From NCBI RefSeq assembly GCF_014359955.1, contig NZ_JACIYL010000054.1, positions 1 through 11,068 on the forward strand: DNA of 11,068 bases. The letters run 5' to 3'. A model generated the notes under the pieces. That model was not told the DNA's origin and searched no databases. It saw only the letters and a program-made list of their open reading frames with translations. Within the stretch, counting starts at the first letter, position 1. Each line of letters begins with the position of its first letter. Both the position numbers and the translations under genes were made by a program. Source of the stretch: Thermogutta sp. (GTDB lineage: Bacteria > Planctomycetota > Planctomycetia > Pirellulales > Thermoguttaceae). Shown here piece after piece: positions 1 through 4,903 of this stretch.

Positions 1-481
1 CCTGGACAATCTCCTCGTATGCCGGCAGGAAATCTTTCTTCAACTCCAAACAGTGATGCCAGATTTTCAACGCCTCATCCGTATCGCCGGAAAGACGATA
101 CACCTGGGCGTGCACATGTTGCGCGTACACGTCGTCCGGGAATCGCCGTGCAACCTCATCCGCGATGCGGTGTCCCTGCTCCTTCATCCAGTCGCCGGTC
201 AGGGGCGAAGGGAGTTTGGGCCATTTGATCGGGACGGTCTCCTGCGACTCACCCGATTGGTCGGATGGCGGCGATCCCCACACAGCCGTCGTGGCGGTGG
301 GGGTTTGTTTTTCCGGCCTGGCTGATGCCGCTGGCACGGAAAAGTTGGAATGGCGTGCATTAGAGGATTCGCCCGGCCCGCAACCGGCACAGAACACCAG
401 GCCAAGTACTGGGGCGATCGCGAAGAAATCAAAGCATCTCCGAAAACCGCCGGTTTCGAACTTGATACTCTCTGTGCGCAT
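1..481 (-). CDS. TPR-containing lipoprotein, 3' end cut off by window edge
   Basis: Reading the minus strand from an ATG at 481 gives 160 residues that stay open to the window edge. Residues about 17-31 are hydrophobic (FFAIAPVLGLVF) and are followed by CAGC, a loose lipobox with Cys34 as the possible lipidated residue. A Pro/Ser/Thr-rich linker (about 36-95) follows. From about residue 98 the chain is helical, and 118-151 reads like a tetratricopeptide repeat (VYAQHVHAQVYRLSGDTDEA, then LKIWHHCLELKKDF). TPR proteins usually act as protein-binding scaffolds, so this is probably an envelope-anchored one; its partner is unknown. An in-frame ATG at 541 would add 20 residues, but 481 puts the signal peptide near the N-terminus, so I prefer it. 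The ribosome site is weak (GGGGTG). The fold and reading frame are well supported; a specific function is not. Confidence 0.72.
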   Translation of the reverse strand, partial: MRTESIKFETGGFRRCFDFFAIAPVLGLVFCAGCGPGESSNARHSNFSVPAASARPEKQTPTATTAVWGSPPSDQSGESQETVPIKWPKLPSPLTGDWMKEQGHRIADEVARRFPDDVYAQHVHAQVYRLSGDTDEALKIWHHCLELKKDFLPAYEEIVQ

Positions 482-616
482 AAAGCACCCCGACTCATAC
501 GCTTGGGGGTTGCCGCGGCTTGATGTGCCCCTCGCGGTCATTTTACTCGCCGGCAGGCGTTAGCGAAAACGGCTCGCCTGCTCGACTGGTCAGGACTTCC
601 GCAAAGAAGATAATGG

Positions 617-646
617 GTTTTACTGTGGCTTTGGTGGACAAGCGCC
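617..646 (+). repeat. Imperfect direct repeat, copy 1
   Basis: This 30-nt stretch begins GTTTTACTG and ends GCGCC. It matches 682-711 at 27 of 30 positions, with differences at 626/691, 637/702 and 641/706. The copies start 65 bases apart, roughly six helical turns, which would place two bound proteins on the same DNA face. It may be a paired binding site or the trace of a small duplication. Confidence 0.65.
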
Positions 647-653
647 GTTAACG

Positions 654-675
654 AGCCCCCTATAATCAGGGGGCT
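654..675. promoter_or_regulatory. Palindrome with TATAAT overlapping one arm and the loop
   Basis: AGCCCCCT (654-661) pairs perfectly with AGGGGGCT (668-675) around a 6-nt centre. The bases at 661-666 spell TATAAT, an exact bacterial -10 hexamer, starting at the last base of the left arm. No good -35 lies at the standard distance; TGGACA at 635-640 is 20 bases upstream, which is long. The site may be an operator covering a promoter for the DUF6485 gene. The alternative is a factor-independent terminator, but there is no proper T-run on either side. Confidence 0.4.
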
Positions 676-681
676 GTATAA

Positions 682-711
682 GTTTTACTGGGGCTTTGGT
701 GAACATGCGCC
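682..711 (+). repeat. Imperfect direct repeat, copy 2
   Basis: This is the second copy of the 30-nt repeat at 617-646, with three substitutions. It begins seven bases after the palindrome, so the palindrome sits between the two copies. Confidence 0.65.
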
Positions 712-795
712 CAACACGGGGACACGGTGCGTTGGTGAGCGGGACGTGGGTGTCCTCAGCGATAGCGACTGGTTTTCAATTCCGGGAGGAAGATC

Positions 796-999
796 ATGGA
801 ATGCCGGAAAGAGCGGAATCTCTCGTTTTGTACGTGTTCTTACGATCCCTGTCCGCGGAAAGGATTGTGTTGCGAGTGTCTCCAGTACCACCTCAAGAAG
901 CGCCAGCTTCCCGGCTGCTGTTTCCCGCCGGCGGCGGAAGCGACTTACGACCGTTCGTTCGAACACTTTGCACGGTTAGTGCAGGAGAAAAAGGTCTAA
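796..999 (+). CDS. Small cysteine-rich protein, DUF6485 family
   Basis: This 67-residue protein opens MECRKERNLSFCTCSYDPC and has nine cysteines (3, 12, 14, 19, 25, 26, 28, 41, 42), then the FPP and TYDRSFEHF segments. The spacing and the closing TYDRS motif match the small DUF6485 proteins known from many bacteria and archaea, whose function is not established. The cysteine pattern suggests zinc or an iron-sulfur centre; that is inference. It has no signal peptide or membrane segment, so it is probably cytosolic. An excellent ribosome site (GGGAGGAAG) ends three bases before the ATG and fixes the start. No gene follows closely on the same strand, so it is probably transcribed alone. I am confident it is a real gene and fairly confident of the family. 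Confidence 0.82.
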   Translation: MECRKERNLSFCTCSYDPCPRKGLCCECLQYHLKKRQLPGCCFPPAAEATYDRSFEHFARLVQEKKV

Positions 1000-1446
1000 T
1001 TCTTTGACGTTCGGGGTGATTTATTCATTGGAATCTTTGCACGATTTGTTTGACGAGGCGCCCGGCCGGAGCTCCTGGGCACGGTTTCCGGAGCACAACA
1101 CACGGAGCCTGTGGGGGCAATGCGTGAATGGCCCCTACCGCACGCCATGTCTTTCGAGTCCCAGACCCCCCTCCAGGTAGCTGGTGTTGGTCGATGCGAA
1201 GGTGGGAGTGCCACAGTCCGGGAGGCCACCGAAATAGAACAGGCCGGCGGAGCAATATTTGCGTCCCCGGATGCCTCATGTGATGGGGATCATTTACTTC
1301 CGTCACGGGGATTTCCCAATGCTATACTTGCAAAGGGACGAGATCATCTTTCGTCTCGTGGCGGGCGGGGACACTGCAAGTCCCTGAATTGAGCCGAAAA
1401 GAACATGCACGCATCCGGGCGGTTGTGGTTCCTGGGAGACCCCAGA
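1000..1446. other. Non-coding or degenerate stretch
   Basis: About 450 bases hold no protein I recognise. Overlapping frames on both strands have no domain-like composition and lack good ribosome sites. It contains one interspersed palindrome (1114-1135). A TATACT hexamer (1323-1328) without a good -35, and an inverted repeat ACGAGA (1338-1343) with TCTCGT (1354-1359), could belong to the 5' region of the small membrane protein that follows. Confidence 0.5.
1114..1135. repeat. Interspersed palindromic repeat, copy 1
   Basis: A 22-nt inverted repeat starts GGGGCAATG and ends GAATGGCCCC. It agrees with the copy at 4513-4534 at 20 of 22 positions, and the surrounding bases are unrelated. From memory, palindromes of this general type (GGGGCAATT arms around CATG) are scattered through many bacterial genomes, so I read it as a short dispersed repeat rather than a site specific to one gene. 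Confidence 0.6.
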
Positions 1447-1596
1447 ATGACGCGAAGATCCAGCACTCGGTTCGCACGAGCACTTGATCGAAGGCGACGA
1501 GCCGGCCTGCTCGCGATTCACTATGCGATGATCTTCTTTCTTGCGGCGGCTGTGGTACTCAGTTTAGTCGTGTCCCTGGCACCTTCCCTGGGCTGA
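1447..1596 (+). CDS. Possible small single-pass membrane protein
   Basis: This would encode 49 residues: a very basic N-terminus (MTRRSSTRFARALDRRRRAG), then about 25 hydrophobic residues (IHYAMIFFLAAAVVLSLVVS) ending in SLAPSLG. A positively charged head followed by one membrane segment predicts an inner-membrane protein with its N-terminus in the cytoplasm. GGGAG stands about nine bases before the ATG. An in-frame ATG at 1405 would add 14 residues but has a poorer ribosome site. I do not recognise a family. The charge pattern and ribosome site favour a real gene, but a short frame like this can occur by chance. Confidence 0.4.
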   Translation: MTRRSSTRFARALDRRRRAGLLAIHYAMIFFLAAAVVLSLVVSLAPSLG

Positions 1597-1635
1597 TCGA
1601 GTTGCGGTTCGGGGCAGGTCGCTCCCAATGCTGGG

Positions 1636-1658
1636 CAGTTCCGCATAGTTGCGGACTG
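1636..1658. terminator. Hairpin between converging genes
   Basis: CAGTTCCGCA (1636-1645) and TGCGGACTG (1650-1658) form a nine-pair stem with one bulged base and a TAGT loop. It lies between the end of the small plus-strand frame (1596) and the stop of the minus-strand HDOD gene (1687), where a bidirectional terminator would be expected. No T-run follows on either strand, so termination strength is uncertain. Confidence 0.4.
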
Positions 1659-1686
1659 GCTAACGGGCTGGCCAATCGCCGCAACG

Positions 1687-2712
1687 TCACATTGTGTAAC
1701 GCTGCTCGAGTACCGCGGTGATGGAATCGTATTCCAAAGCCGTTTCCAGAGCTGCTTTCTTGAAAATTTCCAACGCTTCCTTTTTCAGTGCCGACACATC
1801 CACACGACCTTTCAATTTCACCGAGAAAAACTCGGCACTCTCGTGGATCTCCCCTTTGCATTCGTTGGCGAGGCTGATGAAGCCATCCAAATCAATTGCG
1901 AAATATTTTTCCAACCACTGTCGGGCGGCCGAGAGAAGAGCCGACCGGCGTACCCAGAAAACGTCACCCAGCATGGTTCCCGCGTGGACTGCCTGCAGCA
2001 GGGCAGTATCGCATTGATTTGGTTGGTGATGGTGAGCCGCCGCCATAGGCAAAGGATTGGGCAGACCCCATCGATTGAGCAGGCAGGCTCCCAGGGTCGC
2101 GTGATCGAATCCGTAGTGTTCCTGCTCTGCTGCCGGAAGATGTTCACAGTGGCGGTGTTTGAGGTACAAACGCAGGTAGTTTCGGGTATCGACCTGACAA
2201 AACACGAGAACGCCGATTTCGGCAAGGAGCCCCGCGCAGTAGGCATCTTCGGGATTGGCCGCCTTCTCTCGCCGGGCAAGTTTCCCCGCCACGACCGCCG
2301 TCGTCAGGGCCCGTCTCCAAAAATCGTCGAATACTTCCGAGGGCGTCCCCCGCGTCAGTCTGTTGACAAGTCCGAAGCTCAACACAGCCAAGCGGAGCGA
2401 CCGCGCACCAAGGAGTGTGATTGCCTGCCGCAGATTGGTGACATTGCGGGGCAATCCAAATGCAGACGAGTTGACAAGCCGAAGAATGGACGCGCTCAAA
2501 CCAGGATCCGATTCGAGCAGGGACTCCACTTCATAAACGTCATAGTCCGGATCTTTTAGGATCTGAACCGCTCGCCAGGCGACCCCAGGCGAGGCGTGGA
2601 GTTCCTCCAATTTGTCCAGAAGCTGCTCCGGGCTAGCCAACTGCGCTGTGGAGCTTCGTGACTGTTGAGCGTCATCATCCCGACCACGAGCGAAGATCTG
2701 GGGCTGTTGCAT
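1687..2712 (-). CDS. HDOD-domain signalling protein
   Basis: The product is 341 residues. An HDOD domain covers about 28-230: a helical start (SPEQLLDKLEELHASPGVAW), then DPGLSASILRLVNSSAFGLP (69-88), NLRQAITLLGARSLRLAVLS (93-112), YCAGLLAEIGVLVF (158-171) and the HHHQP segment (227-231). HDOD domains are relatives of HD phosphohydrolases that generally lack the catalytic metal ligands. Here the usual HD pair is replaced by AE in GLLAEIG (161-167), so enzymatic activity is unlikely. Such proteins occur in motility, secretion, stress and two-component signalling. The C-terminal 110 residues are helical with no domain I recognise. It has no membrane segment and is probably cytosolic. AGGTGG five bases before the ATG supports the start. 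It stands alone, converging with the gene on its left, so its pathway cannot be read from neighbours. Confidence 0.88.
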   Translation of the reverse strand: MQQPQIFARGRDDDAQQSRSSTAQLASPEQLLDKLEELHASPGVAWRAVQILKDPDYDVYEVESLLESDPGLSASILRLVNSSAFGLPRNVTNLRQAITLLGARSLRLAVLSFGLVNRLTRGTPSEVFDDFWRRALTTAVVAGKLARREKAANPEDAYCAGLLAEIGVLVFCQVDTRNYLRLYLKHRHCEHLPAAEQEHYGFDHATLGACLLNRWGLPNPLPMAAAHHHQPNQCDTALLQAVHAGTMLGDVFWVRRSALLSAARQWLEKYFAIDLDGFISLANECKGEIHESAEFFSVKLKGRVDVSALKKEALEIFKKAALETALEYDSITAVLEQRYTM

Positions 2713-3087
2713 ATCGCCACCTGTGATTCCCGAGATTGTGTGGCAAGCCTGTTATCATCCCCACACGGGAGAACATGCCTCGTTGAAAGTATAGCTCACG
2801 CACCCGTCGAGAAGCGGCGCCTGTCGGCGGCACAGGACTTCCCCTTCGATCGCGAAAGTTCGTCCTCTTGACCCCCAATGAGGCGCGTGACCGGGTTCCC
2901 GGAATTCAGGTCTCTTGTTTTCCCCGTGATCACGAATTATCGTGATGGAAGACTTGAGCGTCACGTTGATGCCTGGACCAGAGGCTCTCTGCCCCGTGGT
3001 GCCGGCTGTGCAAGGACACAGTGCCTGCAAGAGCGGTGCAATTCCGTAGCGTCCCACCATTAAGCCCCCGAATTGGAGGAAACCGCC
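2713..3087. other. Divergent intergenic region before the oxidoreductase gene
   Basis: About 375 bases separate the divergent HDOD and oxidoreductase genes and should hold promoters for both. Short frames here have no recognisable features. The clearest content is the CGTGAT inverted-repeat cluster at 2925-2946 and a possible promoter over it. Confidence 0.55.
2915..2946 (+). promoter_or_regulatory. Candidate promoter overlapped by an operator-like CGTGAT cluster
   Basis: Three CGTGAT half-sites occur in alternating orientation. The first two form the perfect 10-nt palindrome CGTGATCACG (2925-2934). The second and third form ATCACGA-ATTA-TCGTGAT (2929-2946), a perfect seven-base inverted repeat. 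TTGTTT (2915-2920) and TATCGT (2938-2943), 17 bases apart, could be a weak sigma-70 promoter that the repeats would cover. The layout suggests repression of the oxidoreductase gene by a dimeric regulator that is not in the window. The inverted repeats are plain in the sequence; the promoter is tentative. Confidence 0.4.
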
Positions 3088-4395
3088 ATGAGTCGTCGGA
3101 ATGCCTCACTCTCCCGCCGGGATATGCTTAAAACGTCGGCAGCCGCCATAGCTCTGCCGACCATCATCGCCCGTTCTGCGTTGGGTTCGGCAGAACAACC
3201 AGCCCCCAGCGAACGGCTCACGCTTGGCTTCATCGGATTGGGAAAACAGAACCAGTATCACCTCGACTCGTTCCTTCGCATGAAGGACGTTCACGTTCTG
3301 GCCGTCTGCGAAGTGGACACCACGAGAAGAAATTTCTCCGTGGAAAAGGTCAACAAGGCTTATGACAACAAGGACTGCGCCGGTTACAACGATTATCGTG
3401 AGTTGATCGGTCGCAAGGATATTGACGCTGTGGTCATCGCCACTCCGGACCACTGGCACACGCATCCCATCGTGGATGCCTGCAAGGCCAAGAAGCATAT
3501 TTACTGCGAAAAACCGTTGACGTTGACGATCGCCGAGGCAAAACTCTGCATTGATGCCGTCAACAAGTACGGTGTTGTTTTCCAGACGGGCAGCCAGCAG
3601 CGCTCCAGCCGAGAGTTCCGAATTGCCTGCGAGGCCGTCCGAAACGGCCGAATCGGAAAGATCAAGCAGGTGTACGCGGCGGTGGGAGGACCAAGCCGCT
3701 GGTGCGATTTGCCCGAAGAACCCATGGAACCCGGCCTCGATTGGAACATGTGGTTGGGTCAGGCCCCCATGCGGCCGTACAACTCTGTTCTCAGTCCTCG
3801 GGGAGTCCACAACCACTTTCCAAACTGGCGGGCCTATCGGGAATATTCCGGCGGTGGCATGACCGATTGGGGTGCCCATCATTTCGATATTGCCCAATGG
3901 GGTCTGGGCATGGACGATTCGGGCCCGGTGGAAGTGATTCCTCCCGACAACCCGGAAAAAGGTCAGGGAGTCCGCTGGATTTATGCAAACGGCGTCGAAC
4001 TCATTCACGGCGGATACGAGGGTCGCGGGGGAGTGAACTTTGTCGGAACGGATGGAGTGGTCTATGTTGACCGTGGAAAACTTCAAAGTTGGCCCGAGGA
4101 AGTGGTCAAGGAACCACTCAAGGACAGCGAAAAAATCCGCCTTTATGAGTCCCCCGGTCATCACCGCGACTGGCTGAACGCCATTCGCGAGAACCGTCAG
4201 CCCATCTGCCCTGTGGAAGTGGGGGCTCGCTCTGTGACGGTTTGTCATTTGGGGAATCTCGCCTACTGGACGGGCAAGCGTCTCAAATGGGATCCACAAA
4301 ACTGGAAATTCGTGGAACCCACGGAGGCCAATGAGTGGCTGGACGGAATTCGCAGAGAGCCTCGCCGGGATCCCTGGCAGTTGCCCACCATCTGA
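3088..4395 (+). CDS. Tat-exported Gfo/Idh/MocA family oxidoreductase
   Basis: This 435-residue protein starts at the ATG at 3088, eight bases after GGAGG; an upstream in-frame TTG at 3073 overlaps that ribosome site and is rejected. The N-terminus carries a twin-arginine signal (SRRDMLK, 9-15) followed by a short hydrophobic stretch, so it is probably exported folded with its cofactor. A Rossmann domain (about 44-165) begins LTLGFIGLGKQNQYH, the NAD(P)-binding turn, and includes IATPDHWH (117-124) and the family motif CEKP (140-143). The C-terminal domain includes SGGGMTDWGAHHFDIAQWGL (254-273), typical of planctomycete members; His264, His265 and Asp267 are in the usual active-site region. 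Relatives oxidise or epimerise sugars, inositols and similar polyols, or act as glycoside-processing enzymes. The substrate cannot be told here. Its own terminator follows, so it is probably monocistronic. Confidence 0.93.
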   Translation: MSRRNASLSRRDMLKTSAAAIALPTIIARSALGSAEQPAPSERLTLGFIGLGKQNQYHLDSFLRMKDVHVLAVCEVDTTRRNFSVEKVNKAYDNKDCAGYNDYRELIGRKDIDAVVIATPDHWHTHPIVDACKAKKHIYCEKPLTLTIAEAKLCIDAVNKYGVVFQTGSQQRSSREFRIACEAVRNGRIGKIKQVYAAVGGPSRWCDLPEEPMEPGLDWNMWLGQAPMRPYNSVLSPRGVHNHFPNWRAYREYSGGGMTDWGAHHFDIAQWGLGMDDSGPVEVIPPDNPEKGQGVRWIYANGVELIHGGYEGRGGVNFVGTDGVVYVDRGKLQSWPEEVVKEPLKDSEKIRLYESPGHHRDWLNAIRENRQPICPVEVGARSVTVCHLGNLAYWTGKRLKWDPQNWKFVEPTEANEWLDGIRREPRRDPWQLPTI

Positions 4396-4447
4396 ATTGA
4401 AGTTGCTTTGAATTCAAATTGGCAGGATCAAAACTGCCACCAGGCTG

Positions 4448-4480
4448 CGCCCCCTGAATTCGCTAGGGGGCGTGTTTTTT
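4448..4480 (+). terminator. Intrinsic terminator of the oxidoreductase gene
   Basis: CGCCCCCT (4448-4455) pairs perfectly with AGGGGGCG (4465-4472) across a nine-base loop, and TGTTTTTT follows at once (4473-4480). It lies about 50 bases after the stop codon. A GC-rich stem plus T-run is a textbook factor-independent terminator and separates this gene from the shc operon. Confidence 0.85.
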
Positions 4481-4512
4481 GGGATCGATTTGGCCCCCGT
4501 TCGTGTATTGTC

Positions 4513-4534
4513 GGGGCAATTCATGAATGGCCCC
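4513..4534. repeat. Interspersed palindromic repeat, copy 2
   Basis: A 22-nt inverted repeat begins GGGGCAATTCATG and ends GAATGGCCCC, symmetric except for one position pair. It matches the copy at 1114-1135 at 20 of 22 positions. Both copies lie between genes. Confidence 0.62.
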
Positions 4535-4564
4535 AACAGCTTGACCAGCCACTCAATCCAGCAG

Positions 4565-4592
4565 TTGGCATCGGGTCGGTGAACTGGATAAT
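4565..4592 (+). promoter_or_regulatory. Candidate sigma-70 promoter for the shc operon
   Basis: TTGGCA (4565-4570) and GATAAT (4587-4592) each match the consensus at five of six positions and are 16 bases apart. Transcription would begin near 4600, giving an untranslated leader of about 300 bases. It is the best promoter-like pair I found upstream of shc, but planctomycete promoters are poorly defined. Confidence 0.4.
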
Positions 4593-4839
4593 TCAAACGT
4601 TGTTATGGGACCTCACAAGTGGCTTTCTCGGAGGGGTCCTTCGGCGGGGCACGATTGTCGTGCCCGGCAAAACGCAAGGCATGCTCCAACGTTGGAAAGC
4701 GGACCCGACAGTCGGCTCTCCTCGGCCCGCATCTCGCTCCCGCGCGTATCCCTGGGGACGTCCGCCTCCCCATCGGCAAAGCAAAAGTGGGGATGAACCA
4801 GACGGATTCCGGGTTGCAGAGCGACCGGCTTCGCTTTAA

Positions 4840-4872
4840 GCTAGTTGAGCTAGCAGTTTTAACTGCTTTTTT
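4840..4872 (+). promoter_or_regulatory. Attenuator-like overlapping hairpins before shc
   Basis: Two hairpins share bases. The first pairs GCTAG (4840-4844) with CTAGC (4850-4854). The second pairs AGCAGTT (4852-4858) with AACTGCT (4861-4867) and runs into a stretch of Ts to 4872. Because 4852-4854 belongs to both, they exclude each other, as in transcription attenuators. The second has terminator form although its stem is AT-rich. It ends about 30 bases before the shc start, too close for another promoter to fit comfortably downstream. A plain terminator is possible, but no real gene just upstream needs one. Confidence 0.45.
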
Positions 4873-4903
4873 CCAATCTTGAGGAAATGAGGAGAATGTG
4901 CGC

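Larger units (their letters stand above)
482..795. other. Divergent intergenic region
   Basis: About 310 bases lie between the minus-strand TPR lipoprotein and the plus-strand DUF6485 gene, so promoters for both should be here. Overlapping open frames have no recognisable protein features. The notable content is a 30-nt imperfect direct repeat (617-646 and 682-711) around a palindrome (654-675), listed separately. Confidence 0.6.
4481..4903 (+). other. Long non-coding leader region of the shc operon
   Basis: The roughly 420 bases between the terminator and shc contain frames on both strands, but none resembles a protein; the longest plus-strand one runs through the upstream terminator. It holds the second palindromic repeat (4513-4534), a promoter candidate (4565-4592), a strong hairpin (4647-4665: GGGCACGA, TTG loop, TCGTGCCC), the 12-nt palindrome TCCAACGTTGGA (4685-4696), a small hairpin (4820-4835) and the attenuator-like pair at 4840-4872. 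Confidence 0.55.

Noticed and set aside
617..711. Possible CRISPR array from the 30-nt repeated unit
   Set aside because: There are only two imperfect copies, the 35-base interval is a palindrome plus flanks, and no cas gene is present.
1137..1277. Minus-strand frame of about 46 codons with protein-like text (KYCSAGLFYFGGLPDCG)
   Set aside because: It has a stop just upstream, no ATG start and no family I can name; it could be a gene remnant but chance is as likely.
1111..1392. 93-codon plus-strand frame
   Set aside because: It begins inside the interspersed palindrome and has no ribosome site or recognisable composition.
1843..2559. 238-codon plus-strand frame opposite the HDOD gene
   Set aside because: It is the shadow of a gene with clear HDOD motifs and a good ribosome site; its own translation has no recognisable features.
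2878..3063. 61-codon plus-strand frame before the oxidoreductase gene
   Set aside because: It has no ribosome site, covers the operator-like repeats and lacks any domain signal.
3106..4299. Long open frame (397 codons) on the minus strand opposite the oxidoreductase gene
   Set aside because: It lies wholly within the well-supported Gfo/Idh/MocA gene, shows no domain motifs, and is explained by GC-rich codon use leaving the opposite strand open.
4408..4839. 143-codon plus-strand frame between the oxidoreductase and shc
   Set aside because: It runs through the intrinsic terminator at 4448-4480 and the palindromic repeat at 4513-4534, has no good ribosome site and no protein-like motifs.
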